A stretch of DNA of 64,000 nucleotides. Origin: Sialis fuliginosa (lineage: Eukaryota; Arthropoda; Insecta; Megaloptera; Sialidae). Under the pieces are notes generated by a model. The model made no database searches. It was not told the origin of the DNA and worked only from the letters and a program-made list of their open reading frames with translations. Positions within the stretch are counted from its first letter, which is position 1, and every line of letters begins with the position of its first letter. Shown here piece after piece: positions 34,370 to 44,981 of this stretch. A program made the position numbers and the translations under genes. The stretch is taken from the NCBI GenBank assembly GCA_961205875.1, contig OY540812.1, positions 28,033,098 to 28,097,097 on the forward strand, written 5' to 3'.

Positions 34370-34508
34370 TGCCGTGTTCAGACCGAAAAAACAAAACAGC
34401 AACATCGTGTCTTTTTGACAAAAGTGCAATAAACCCTATGCATTTTTAAATACGACGTGTTTTCAAACACCGTGTTGCTGTTTTGTTTTCTTTGGTGTGA
34501 ACACCGCA
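34370..34508. mobile_element. TTA-flanked MITE (PIF/Harbinger-type), 139 bp
   Basis: TGCCGTGTTCAGACC and AAACAAAACAGCAACA at the left mirror TGTTGCTGTTTTGTTTTC and GGTGTGAACACCGCA at the right. TTA flanks both sides (34367-34369, 34509-34511), the usual 3-bp duplication of PIF/Harbinger elements. Confidence 0.75.
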
Positions 34509-34514
34509 TTACAA

Positions 34515-34622
34515 TATTATATGTTTATTATCACTGCTTTAATATCTCGAGCAAATTCATAACACACGAAGATAGCGTTAGCTTAGCTTTCGCTCTAGAG
34601 CAAATCCTTTATAATACCCCAT
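34515..34622 (-). repeat. Dispersed repeat R1, copy in minus orientation
   Basis: Read on the minus strand: GGGGTATTATAAAGGATTTG, CTCTAGAGCGAAAGCTAAGC, TAACGCTATCTTCG, GAATTTGCTCGAG and AGCAGTGATAATAAACATA. Confidence 0.65.
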
Positions 34623-35079
34623 GACGCCGAAAATATTTGAAATGCATTTAAATACCTAAAAGAATTATATTTAACACTTCTCACACAGAATTTCATTTTA
34701 GCAAAAAATACGTTAGAATAATATTGTTTTAAAATTTATCAAAAATAAAAAAGCCGCAAGTGCGATAGGTTCCCGTAGTTATTACGATTTATAAACAAGA
34801 GTTATTTCATTTTTTTTATAAACTATTCTAACAACAGTGTTCGTTATAATTTTCATTGAAACTACTTATAGACCGAGCTCTGATAGCAAAAAATGGTACG
34901 TCATCGAACACCTCAAATTTAAAATGTGAAAATGGTTGGAAATAATGTAAACAACATATTAGACCCGGCAGACTATTAAAAATATGTTAATTGCTATGCT
35001 TAATGAATTTTTGAAATGAGTTAAAAAAACAATGAATATACCTTACAAAACACCTGCATGAAATTTACACAGTTTATAG

Positions 35080-35104
35080 ATAGATAGATAGATAGATAGA
35101 TAGG
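35080..35104 (-). repeat. (TATC)n 3' tail of the LINE
   Basis: GATAGATAGATAGATAGATA on the plus strand lies at the 3' terminus of the minus-strand LINE, directly next to target sequence. It is a microsatellite tail instead of poly(A). Confidence 0.8.
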
Positions 35105-35282
35105 TTTTATTTCATATAGACTGTTTATACAGTGTGAAACATGTCATTTATAAAGAAGTTAAACATGAAATAAATAAATTTAAACATAAAACATTGCACA
35201 AATCACGTATGCATACATTATGTGGACACATGGGTACACACATGTATACTAACAAAGAAAAATACATTAATATTATTATTAG

Positions 35283-38123
35283 TCAGTCTTCAAAATATTC
35301 ATCAACACTATAATAATTTTTAGATAACAAATATTTTTTTAATTGAATTTTGAACTGGCGATATGGTAAAGTTTTAATATGTATCGGTAGATGGTTGTAT
35401 ATTTTTATTATTTGACTCAGTGGACCTTTTTGAAAAATATTCAGAGTCGCCAAAGGCGGAAGTAGAATATGTTTATTGCGTGTGAAGTGATCATGATTAC
35501 GTGTATTGTTTTCGAAAAGATATTCGTATTTTTTAATAAAAATAGCACATTCTAAAATATAGATATCAAAAACAGTTAGAATAAAAAGTTTGTTGTAAAA
35601 GGGGCGACAAGATGTACGTGGAGATATGTTACAAAGGGCTCTAATGCATCTTTTTTGTGTTAAAAAAACATCTTTTACATTGACTGAGTTTCCCCAGAAA
35701 ATAATTCCATATGATAATTGGGACTGTACATAAGAATAATAAATATTTAGTAGTATTAAATTTGGTAAAGTTTTATTTAAGTTGCGTATTAAGTATATGT
35801 ATTTGTTAATTGTTTTTATGAGATTGTTAATATGTTCCTTCCATGCTAATTTTTTGTCTATATATAACCCTAGAAATTTCACCACTGTAGATAATTCTAG
35901 ATTTCCATGATTAGGTAAAGTTATACTATTATCATTCGTTCCATAGTTGCCAAATTTGATAAGTTGAGTTTTTTTAACATTTAGTTTTAAGCTGTTGTTA
36001 TCATACCATTTAGAAATATTAGTGATGGAAGTATTCATATGGTCAATCAAAGATTCCTTGTGTATAGCAGTATAGACAATTGAAGTGTCGTCTGCAAATA
36101 GTACTGTTTTGTCGTTTATATGCATATTTATATCATTTATGTACAGTATAAAAAATAGTGGGCCTAATATGGAACCTTGGGGAACTCCATTAGCTATATC
36201 CATAAAATTTGAAAAAATAGATTGTTGGACACCATCTATTGTAGTATTCAGTTGTACGATTTGTTTTCTATTAGATAAATAAGATCTTATAATATTAAGG
36301 GATACACCTCGTATACCGTATTCATGTAATTTATTGCATAATAAGTCTAAGTTGATGCAGTCAAATGCTTTTGACAGATCGAATAAAGCGAGAATACATA
36401 AGTGTTTTTGGTTCCAGGCATTTAGAATACTGTTAATTGTTTCATAGATTGCTAAATTAATAGAGTGACCCGATCGGAATCCGTGTTGATTGTTGAACAA
36501 AAAATTGTACTTATTTATGTAGTTGTTAATCCTACAATAGATAACCTTTCCGAATAATTTGTCGAATATGGATAAAAGTGCTATAGGTCTATAATTTTCG
36601 TAGTGATCCTTATTACCTTTTTTATATAGTGGTTTTATAATGGATAATTTTAAAAGATCAGGAAATGAACCCTGAAGAAGACAGTTATTTATAATATAAC
36701 ACAATGGGGTGACCAATGATTGACAATGAATTTTTACTAATGAAGTAGGTATATCGTCCCATCCAACAGAACGTTTATTTTTTAATGAATGACAAATATT
36801 GATGAGCTCGGCTTCATCACAAGGGTAAAAGAAAATACTGTTACAGTTATTAATATTGTTAAATTTAATATTACTGTCTGGTTCTTTAAGGTTTAGATTT
36901 GATGTAACATTTACAAAATGACTATTGAATTCATTTGCAGTGTTTTGAACTTCAGACACGGTCATATTATCAATTAATGTAGAATTTGTGCCCTTTTTAT
37001 TTTTAAATTTATTTATAATATTCCAAACTGTTTTTGATTTATTATCTGAATTGTTCAGTAAATTATTGTAGTGATTATATTTTGAAATCTGAGTCTGCTT
37101 TGTAATGTTTTTACATAAATTTTTATATTTTTCTTTCAAAATAGTATCATCAATATTACATTTCCGAAAATCTTTTAATAATAAGTACAAATTGCGTTTT
37201 TGTATTGATAAATCAATTATGTCATTGGTTATCCAATCTTTAACAGAATTAGTTTTATTTTGAATTTTTATAATTTTTTTCGGGAACGCAATATTAAAAT
37301 AATATGACACTAAATCATGAAAATTTTTAAAGCTTATATTTATGTCACTGTTCTGAAACACCGATTGCCAGCATTCATTATTTAATAAATAATTGAATAA
37401 GTACTGGTTTTCATCATTATAAGATCTTATATATTTGTAAATAATATTATTATTATTTTTTATAGCATCATTGTTGATAGAAATTTCAATAGCATCGTGA
37501 TCTGATAGTGCAGTTACTATATTTTTTATAGAAAATGCTTTAATATTTGTTATAATGTTGTCAATTAGTGTTTCAGAGCCAGCTGTTTTTCTAGTAGCTT
37601 CTTTGACCGTACAAGTTAAATCAAATGTAGATAGCAGATAGTTTAATTGCTTACATTTAAAATCAGTGGTGTTCAGTAGATTTACATTAAAGTCACCACA
37701 AATGAAAATGTTCTTATTATATTTTAAACACAAAATTAAAATTTCTTCAAATATTGTGAGGAACGTATTAAAATCACCTGTGGGTGATCTGTACATACAG
37801 ATAATAATAAAATCACTAGACATAACTGCACAACACTCAATATCCTTTTCTATGCTTAGTTTTTCCACTTCTAATAATTGTTCCACTTTATATTCCTCCT
37901 TACAGTAGATGGATACTCCACCATGGATAAATTTACTTCGGCAGAAAGCTGTAGTTAGATGATATCCTTGTAATGAGAAGGCAATTATTTCGTCATTACA
38001 AAGCCAATGTTCGGAAAAACAGACAAAATCACTTCTTGTATTGTTTAAAAACAACTCAATTTCACTAGTTTTGTTTCTTATACACTGAACATTTAAATGT
38101 AATATTTTGTAAATGTTTGACAA
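35283..38123 (-). CDS. LINE ORF2: AP endonuclease / reverse transcriptase
   Basis: This 946-codon uninterrupted frame encodes the enzyme that nicks the target and reverse-transcribes the element RNA. Domain order: AP endonuclease over about residues 5-215 (LHLNVQCIRNK, SEHWL with the catalytic glutamate, MYRSPTGDF, ICGDFNVNLL, LSDHDAIEI), then a linker. The reverse transcriptase follows at about 480-750 (ENYRPIALLS, LALFDLSKAFDCIN, NGVPQGSILGPLFFILYIND, VLFADDTS with the catalytic aspartates) and a thumb region FLGLYIDKKLAWKEHI. The length is normal for such ORF2 proteins. The reported start is TTG. The frame is open back to 38216 but has no ATG before the endonuclease, so translation probably relies on ORF1 (see the UUUUUUA heptamer at 38189-38195). 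All key RT and endonuclease motifs are present, so the enzyme could be active. Confidence 0.95.
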   Translation of the reverse strand: MSNIYKILHLNVQCIRNKTSEIELFLNNTRSDFVCFSEHWLCNDEIIAFSLQGYHLTTAFCRSKFIHGGVSIYCKEEYKVEQLLEVEKLSIEKDIECCAVMSSDFIIICMYRSPTGDFNTFLTIFEEILILCLKYNKNIFICGDFNVNLLNTTDFKCKQLNYLLSTFDLTCTVKEATRKTAGSETLIDNIITNIKAFSIKNIVTALSDHDAIEISINNDAIKNNNNIIYKYIRSYNDENQYLFNYLLNNECWQSVFQNSDINISFKNFHDLVSYYFNIAFPKKIIKIQNKTNSVKDWITNDIIDLSIQKRNLYLLLKDFRKCNIDDTILKEKYKNLCKNITKQTQISKYNHYNNLLNNSDNKSKTVWNIINKFKNKKGTNSTLIDNMTVSEVQNTANEFNSHFVNVTSNLNLKEPDSNIKFNNINNCNSIFFYPCDEAELINICHSLKNKRSVGWDDIPTSLVKIHCQSLVTPLCYIINNCLLQGSFPDLLKLSIIKPLYKKGNKDHYENYRPIALLSIFDKLFGKVIYCRINNYINKYNFLFNNQHGFRSGHSINLAIYETINSILNAWNQKHLCILALFDLSKAFDCINLDLLCNKLHEYGIRGVSLNIIRSYLSNRKQIVQLNTTIDGVQQSIFSNFMDIANGVPQGSILGPLFFILYINDINMHINDKTVLFADDTSIVYTAIHKESLIDHMNTSITNISKWYDNNSLKLNVKKTQLIKFGNYGTNDNSITLPNHGNLELSTVVKFLGLYIDKKLAWKEHINNLIKTINKYIYLIRNLNKTLPNLILLNIYYSYVQSQLSYGIIFWGNSVNVKDVFLTQKRCIRALCNISPRTSCRPFYNKLFILTVFDIYILECAIFIKKYEYLFENNTRNHDHFTRNKHILLPPLATLNIFQKGPLSQIIKIYNHLPIHIKTLPYRQFKIQLKKYLLSKNYYSVDEYFED

Positions 38124-38152
38124 ATTACAGCTGTCTTGAGGTGATTTTAAAT

Positions 38153-38308
38153 TTAGGTTGTCGTTGCTGGATTCATTGTAGTTTGTTCTAAAAAAATTTT
38201 CTTTGCACGACGGAGATCAAATCTTCTAACAACTATACCGCTTGGCCAAAACTCTGGTTTATGTATTTTTTCGTAGATATCTTCGGTAACTCCTAATTTA
38301 AATGAACT
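38153..38308 (-). pseudogene. LINE ORF1 C-terminal fragment
   Basis: The frame enters at the 5' truncation point (SSFKLGVTEDIYEKIHKPEF) and ends FWPSGIVVRRFDLRRAKKIF plus 12 codons at TAA (38153-38155). An FWPSGI-VRRF ending is typical of ORF1 proteins of insect LINEs of this group. It overlaps the ORF2 frame by about 60 nt in the -1 relation. The N-terminal part, including any zinc knuckles, is missing. Confidence 0.7.
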
Positions 38309-38628
38309 GATAGTAAATAATGTGCAATTTAAAAAAAAAAAATGCTGCTTAGCAATTTTTGTTAATTACCTTGTCTGCCTTAAATTTTTATAAGCTATAA
38401 TTTTAAACAAAAGTACGTCACATAACACCTTTTTTTTTTTTTTAATAAAGTTTGGGATCACCTCTATCTATTAAAACTTGTCTGCCTAACAATTTTTATT
38501 AATTAATACCTGCAAACTTTTTATTTTACCTGTACTATTTTTATAGAATTTCGATAAATGGTAATATTCAAGTTTCCGAGCAAAGAAATATCTACTACCT
38601 GCAAGTCTTATCTCAAATCCCAATAGAT

Positions 38629-39000
38629 CAGCGGTTCCCAACTTTCATTTTATTTATTTGTGGAGATCAGTTATCAAGTGCTCGGTGCTTAATTAACTTT
38701 TCACACAGCTTATGTTTTTTGTTGGAAGGAGGGGGTGTGCCACTGTATCTTTTTTCGCCATTATAAATTTTTTTTCGCGTACCCCTGAGAGTACGCGTAC
38801 TCCAGGCAGGATATTCATCTATTAGGATTTTGGAATTCACGACAATGATTTATTTTAATTTTAAATAAATAATTGTCCTGAATTAACAATCAAATCATTA
38901 CATTTTATAAAATTAATATTTCTATATATTATATATTCATCGGTAGCCGGATGTAAATCTTGGAAGGGCCGGCGCGCAGGTCCTATTTTGGTGATCGCTG
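38629..39000. mobile_element. hAT-like MITE in the centre of the large foldback
   Basis: CAGCGGTTCCCAACTTTCAT at the left and TGATCGCTG at the right give short inverted ends; internally CGCGTACCCCTGAGAGTACG then CGTACTCC is palindromic. The flanking 8-mers do not match well, so the target duplication is unproven. Confidence 0.45.
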
Positions 39001-39229
39001 GTCTAGGGTCTAGACTCTAGGGTAAACCCCATTTGTTTTATTTGAAATAATTATGAATGTTTATTATTATTTTTAACTATCCTGATACATTAAAAAATTA
39101 CTATAGTTCCAATAAATAATTGATTGAATCTAGCAAATTATTTATTTAAATCGTTGCAATGAAATATTTTATAAGCTCAATCAAATATCTGATAAATTCG
39201 ATATAATTTATTGATTTAAAAAAATAATA

Positions 39230-39560
39230 AAAAATAGAATATTATTTAAAAGACATAAATTATAGATAATAATATTCTCTGCAGCATGTCTCAAATTAAT
39301 TTTTTTAAACGTAATTACTAAACCGGAAACGGATGTTTACTCTTGTCATTTTTTTTTTGAGATTTGTTTTCAAAATAGGAGGTTTTCTTCCCAGACAAAA
39401 TTTAATTTTAAATATAAAATTTCACCCTTCGACGATTTGTCGTATTTGAGTTACTGCGCTTACAAACAGACAGACACACAGACATCATAGCGAAAATAAT
39501 CAGAATAGATTCAGGGAAGGTATATTCTTTTTCTAAATTTCGATAACCCTTCACCAAAAT
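39230..39560 (+). repeat. Partial copy of repeat family R2
   Basis: AATTATAGATAATAATATTC, CCGGAAACGGATGTTTACTC, TTGTCGTATTTGAGTTACTG, CAGACAGACACACAGACATC and AGAATAGATTCAGGGAAGGT are colinear with 48890-49520. Confidence 0.6.
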
Positions 39561-40689
39561 TTCGATGTGACAATGGAGAGGAATTTATTTTTTTGGTCGT
39601 CACATCGAGGCCCATAACTTTTTTAATTTTTAATATTTTTCAATAAAAATTGGTATTCAATAAGTTGAATATATATTTAATAAGATGTCTACTACCTGAT
39701 CGCAAAATAATATGGTATACATATATAAAATTCTCAAACATTGACAATCACATCACAGTGGCTTTCCCCCTTAAGACTGACCTGGTAAAAAACATTTTTT
39801 CGATAAAAAAACTCTCTTAATATATAAAAGAGATGTAAAACCTCGATTGATAATTCAAAAAAAAAAAAAAAAGTTGTCAACGGTTATATTACATTTTTTT
39901 TTAACAAAAAAATGTGGTCGTAGCGCTTAAAAAATTAAGACTGACAAAGTAAAAAACGTTTTTTTTGCTGGCAGCAAAATTTTAATGCAATAAGAAGTCT
40001 CAAAGTTAATGTTAGAAAAAAAATTAAGATGGTGTTTTTTCACGGCCTGCGTATAAACTAATTAAACGAAAAAAAATCATTGGCACGGTGCTTAAAAATT
40101 AAGACTGACATAGTAAAAAACATTTTTACGATGGCACACAAATTTATAAGCATAGAGGAGGTCTCAAACTTTATTTAAAAAAAAAAGAAAAAAGGTGTTA
40201 TGTCACGCCAACGGTTGAGCCGGACATCCATCTCATGCATGGATGCTGCACATTCAAAATTAAGGCAGACAAGGTAATTAACGAAAATTTCTAGTCAGCA
40301 AAGTTTTAACAGATAGGGGAGATCTCAAACTTCATTTTTTTATAAATAAAAAAAAGGTGTTATGTGACGTACTTTTGTTGAAAATTATAACTTATAAAAA
40401 TTTAAGGCAGACAAGGTAATTAACAAAAATTGCTAAGCAGCATTTTTTTTTCAAAAATTGCACATTATTTACTATAAACTGTGTAAATTTCATGCAGGTG
40501 TTTTGTAAGGTATATTCATTGTTTTTTTAACTCATTTCAAAAATTCATTAAGCATAGCAATTAACATATTTTTAATAGTCTGCCGGGTGTAATATGTTGT
40601 TCACATTATTTCCAACCATTTTCACATTTTAAATTTGAGGTGTTCGATGACGTACCATTTTTTGCTATCAGAGCTCGGTCTATTATTAA

Positions 40690-41036
40690 AAGCTACATTC
40701 TGGATTTAAAAAAATATTTTTTGCGACATTTAAATGCAAATATATCATGACTGAAGGGTTAAAATCAAAAGGTCATTTAACATTTTTTGTTGCATTTTAG
40801 GAGACCTATCCAATGACAACCCACTCAATGGGGTAAGTGAAAAAAAAATGTGAGTTCACTTTTCAGTCTATTGAAAGGGGGTCCAAAAAAATTTTTTTTC
40901 AAAAATTTTATGATTTCTGTTTTTGTGTCATCAGTCTTCGTCCGTATACCAAATTTCATCTTAATCGGCTTAAATTTTTTGAGGACGGACATGGCGAAAC
41001 TATAAGGTTACCTAGTTTTCTACGGAAACCTAAAAA
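40690..41036 (-). repeat. GGTTCCG repeat family, reverse partial copy
   Basis: Read on the minus strand: TAGGTTTCCGTAGAAAACTA, GTTTCGCCATGTCCGTCC, TTAAGATGAAATTTGGTATA and TTTTAACCCTTCAGTCATGA follow the order of 61144-61450. The copy stops where the large foldback begins, suggesting truncation or disruption by it. Confidence 0.6.
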
Positions 41037-41049
41037 GTAGTATCTGACT

Positions 41050-42310
41050 CACCCACATAAACGCACTGTTGAAGTGAAATTTCTTTTGTTTTTATTAACC
41101 ATGAGAATTAAATAAGTAAAATAAACGTTTTTTAAATTTATAATCAAACATGTGTTTTCAACAAAAAAAACAGTATACAAAACACGTAGCATTACACCAA
41201 CGTAAACTGAATTATACGCATTCATCCACCTTTCTATTTTACATTTACTCATCTCTCCCTCACGCATAACCGATGTAAAGTGACTTGTACGCATGCGCTA
41301 TTCATCCATCTTTCTCTTATACATCTAATCACGCATATATACATTCTCCTTAATCCTCTATTGTTGAATTTAATTAAAATTAAATTAAATTCGTACAAAA
41401 AAATAAATAAAATTTAAGTTACCTCAATGGCTCCATCTATCACAACAGCTCTGTACTAGTATATATTATTTTATGTTCCCAAAGAGGAACTACATGCAAA
41501 TGAACTACAAATATGTCAATGGCTAGATTTCATTATATCGATATTATGTTAAGTTTCCATTTGGGAACAGTATGCAATAGAGGATTAACGTTTCATCTTT
41601 AAAACGTGTCGAATTTTAAAATCTGTCAAGGTCATTCCATTTCACTAGTCTCGCTAAAGGAGTATTTACTTCAACAAGAAAAAATGTTCTTTGTGTATTG
41701 CTCGTCCTCAATCTCGTTTTTTTAGACCGAGACAAGTCTCGTCTCCGCGTGAACCTACTCAAAATAACGAAAATAAAAATAAAAAATGCTAACGAATTCA
41801 ACACCACTTCCGGTTGGACGACTGTCGCATTAAAAAAACTAATCCAATGTTCTGCAGGAATGCATAAAACTATGACTTTTAATCTATCCTTTGTCGAGTT
41901 ACAGCACAAATAGACTTGGTAAAAATAAATACTTTCTTTGTACTGTTGTATAAAATTCTAAAATATACCGAAATAAATGAATTATTGCTGTTAACGAAAA
42001 AAAAGGTATTCGACTTATAAAAGTTGGTCTTACAACTTTTTTAGATTACTAATACTATTAATGTTATTTGGACGAATAGAAATTAATTATGATAATTATA
42101 AAAAAAAATAAACTAAAAAATGTTCTGGTCGCTGTCACTATATTTTTATAACAAATATTAATCTTTATACTTAAACTAGTGTATTCTAGTTTTCTTTACT
42201 AATTGCTGTAACTTAACTCTCGAACACGCGTGCGAAATTTTATTTTTATCTTGTATATTATTGTGTACCAAGTTTTAAACTATTGTTAAAGATTAGGTAT
42301 GAAATATAGA
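41050..42310. other. No gene established; open frames on both strands at 41616-41913
   Basis: A minus-strand frame (41616-41909, 97 codons) and a plus-strand frame (41698-41913) overlap in a patch of somewhat higher GC. Neither has a recognisable domain. CATCCATCTTTCTC / CATCCACCTTTCTA near 41225-41315 is a short direct duplication. Confidence 0.3.
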
Positions 42311-42317
42311 AATAGTA

Positions 42318-42902
42318 GGGTCAACTGGGGTAAAAGAGAAACAAAATACAAATCTTTAATCTTTTTGACAGTTAATGATACAAATTCATACTTTAATTTT
42401 TTCTACTAGATACGCTTATCAATAACCATTTTAAATACTTACGTCATTTGAACTAAACGATACAACACTAACTTTAAAAATGAAAAAAGTGTGTTTCATT
42501 TTTGACCTCTAATTTGAGAAAAAGTGAAACAGGTAAGGGAAACAGTGAAGCAGGCCTCTAATGGAAAATATTTCTCGAAAAATTAAAAAAAGGCAACATT
42601 GATTTATCTTCTTTGTGGCATATCAATGTGAAATTATAACTTTAATTAATATCTGATCTATACAGAAAGTTATGTGCAAAGAATTAAAATTTAATTCACA
42701 CGTTTTGACATCGACTAACAGGGAAATCTGTAGGGGTGACACATCACTTATTAGGCGATTCATATTTTCAGGTCGCTTTAAGAAACTTTAATGATGATGT
42801 CAGTTTTTATAATTCTCCTATAAACAAATTAGTTTTTTAGTTGCAAGCTTGTTTCACTTTTACCCCAGTTTTTTGGTGTTTCATATTTACCCCGCTCGAC
42901 CC
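42318..42902. mobile_element. TA-flanked TIR element, 585 bp
   Basis: GGGTCAACTGGGGTAAAAGA at the left mirrors TTTACCCCGCTCGACCC at the right, with a second subterminal CACTTTTACCCCAGTT. TA lies outside both ends (42316-42317, 42903-42904). Non-coding. Possibly related to the weaker AGTGGGATAAAT-type repeats at 30182 and 57640. Confidence 0.7.
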
Positions 42903-43225
42903 TACCAAATTAATTAAAGTTTAATTAGATATGTATAATTATGTAAGAAAGAAGGTGAGGGAGCTGAACAATAAAATTATTTTATTGTACATACTTATTG
43001 TTTCGATTACAACAATAATAAAATATAATTAAGTATCTTAAAAAATATTTTATGCTAACACAATTAAGTATTCTATAGGTACTTATTTCAAAAGTGTTGC
43101 TATATAACAATAAATATACCTAGTTAAAATTTTTGTTATCGTAATATATACCTACATGGACTGACAATGAAAAAATGTTTTTTTTAAAGAAAAAACTCTT
43201 ATTCTTCGACATAATATCCATCTAG

Positions 43226-43305
43226 ACCAGGCCTACACAACATACGGTCCGCGGACCGAATGCGGCCCGATAGCACCTACTTTTCGGCTCGCGAAGACTG
43301 GTGAA
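43226..43305. repeat. hAT-end-like fragment (GCGGCCC)
   Basis: CCAGGCCTACACAACATACG then GTCCGCGGACCGAATGCGGC is CpG-rich and resembles one end of a hAT MITE. A comparable GCGGCCC block lies at 58745-58800. No partner end was found close by. Confidence 0.4.
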
Positions 43306-43378
43306 AATTCATAATATTATACATAAAAAATAATATTCCCTAGCTTATGGATTTATAATATTATGAAATGTATATGCC

Positions 43379-44614
43379 CATGGGCGTAGCCAGGGTGGGG
43401 CAGGGGGGGGCGCTTGCCCCCCCCTAGCTTGTAGACAAAAAGTAATAAGTAAATCAGTATTATTGTTCAAACAGGGATATTTCTAGACTTCTATGATGTC
43501 CATTGGATTTTTGAACGTAAATTTATATTTTGGATCCAGAAAATCAAATATCAAAGTTTTTTAATCACAATCCTTTATTTTTATATGTAAACTTATCAAT
43601 ATATCAGGGAAAATTAAAAATAAAATAAAAACACCTATAGGCAAAGGTCGCAGTTTTGGCAACAGTGAAAACTGTGTTTTGTGTTAAAATAACTACCCAC
43701 AAAGCATGGGCAAGGAGGGACACGCTTGCCCCTCCCCCTAGCTCGTGAATTAAGAGTAACAAATGAATCAGTTCATTGACTAAATATTGACATTTTTAGA
43801 TTCGAAAATTTAAATATCATTGTTTTTTTTATTGCAATCTCTTGTTATAGCGGGTAAACTATTCATGTCATTGCTTTTATATCCTTTTTATACAAAAATT
43901 TTTTTTTTTTGATATTTCAACTATATTATATACATGTGTATTATCAATTCAAATTAGATCGATTTTTTACATTAAATAAAAAAATTATAAATAAAAATAA
44001 AAACACCAAAATAGCAACGTAGAGTACATTTTTGTAAAAGATTTTGTCTTCAAAAAGATTTGCACATACATATAAATTTAAGTGATTGAAAAAAATGTGG
44101 CGAAAATAATAGAAGAAATGAAAAAAATAATGACTTTTCATTGTTACTTTTTGCGCACTTATCTAGATATATATAATAAATAATAAAAATGTTAATTTTT
44201 TCATAGCTCTTTTATAATTCCTCGATAATAATCAAGAACACACCAAAAAATTGATTTATTAAGTTAATGAAAATCACGGATTTTACGAGCCAAAGTTCCA
44301 AGTTGCGAAACGATAGAATTTAATTTAAGAAAAAAAGGATTTACCAAATTTTGTTTACATTAATGGCCATTTATCAGAGTCGTTCTTACACATTTCGAGG
44401 TCCTAGACGCCAAAAATTTGAGGCCCATTGAAAATATTGTTATTTAACATTTTTTTTATAAAATTTTTTAGGTACGGTTACCATAATAATGTGAGAGCTT
44501 TTTTTGCTCACCCCTCTCTTATTACCTCAGGGTACTAGGCAAAACACGCCGACCAATGGGTTTCAAAAAAAAAATTTTTGCCCCCCCCTGAACAAAATCC
44601 TGGCTACGCCCATG
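43379..44614. mobile_element. hAT-type element, 1236 bp, with internal end duplication
   Basis: CATGGGCGTAGCCAGG and CCTGGCTACGCCCATG are perfect 16-bp inverted ends; TATATGCC flanks both sides exactly (43371-43378, 44615-44622), an 8-bp hAT-type duplication. A second, diverged left-end block (GGACACGCTTGCCCCTCCCC then CTAGCTCGTG) at 43718-43750 repeats the first (GCGCTTGCCCCCCCCTAGCT), so about 320 bp are duplicated. No transposase ORF. Confidence 0.85.
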
Positions 44615-44981
44615 TATATGCCTATAGACTTATTTCCAACGGATTATTTCCAAAATAACGAATTTTCAGAAAAATGTATCAGACAAACGTTTCTTGGTTT
44701 TGAGGGGGTTAAATATTGACATTATGGGGTGAGCTTAGAAAGATGACTTTGATGAGTTTTCAGGTTCAACTTTTCTTTTTCAAATCTAAACCTATATTTT
44801 TTGTTGCAGATTAGTAATTTAAGATAATAACTAAACAATTTTTGCTCGGAACATTTTTCTGAAAATGTCAATTTTTATTATAACTTTCTGGATTTTTCAA
44901 ACTTTTTTACTCGAAAATTACCTACTAATTTTTAAAAAATATTGGAAGGAGGTAAAAAGTACTTAGATTTATGAAGGATTC

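Larger units (their letters stand above)
35080..38309 (-). mobile_element. APE-type non-LTR retrotransposon (Jockey/CR1-like group), 5'-truncated in ORF1
   Basis: The 3.2-kb insertion contains the C-terminal 51 codons of ORF1, a complete-looking ORF2, a short 3'UTR (35105-35282) and a TATC tail. Its limits are defined by the uninterrupted sister arm of the host foldback: CACAGTTTATA joins directly to GTAAATAATGTGCAATTT at about 40470-40495. The two junctions here share ATAG, a very short duplication or microhomology. The recent look (ORF2 uninterrupted) contrasts with every other element in the window. The clade is judged from motif style, not from a tree. Confidence 0.88.
34868..40683. mobile_element. 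Large foldback element with tandem-repeat arms, interrupted by a LINE
   Basis: The ends ATAGACCGAGCTCTGATAGC and GCTATCAGAGCTCGGTCTAT are inverted. The two arms stay almost identical through ATGGTACGTCATCGAACACC, AACATATTAGACCCGGCAGA and ACCTTACAAAACACCTGCAT. The right half contains about five degenerate units of roughly 150-200 bp starting AAGACTGACAAAGTAAAAAA or AAGGCAGACAAGGTAATTAA; the left arm keeps about two. Without the LINE (35080-38309) the element is about 2.6 kb. The centre also holds a hAT-like MITE and a piece of repeat R2. No transposase. Confidence 0.8.

Noticed and set aside
36085..37908. Plus-strand frames at 36085-36282 and 37666-37908
   Set aside because: Shadows of the LINE ORF2 on the opposite strand.
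41616..41909. 97-codon minus-strand frame overlapping a plus-strand frame
   Set aside because: Both strands are open over the same patch and neither shows a domain; not enough to call a gene.
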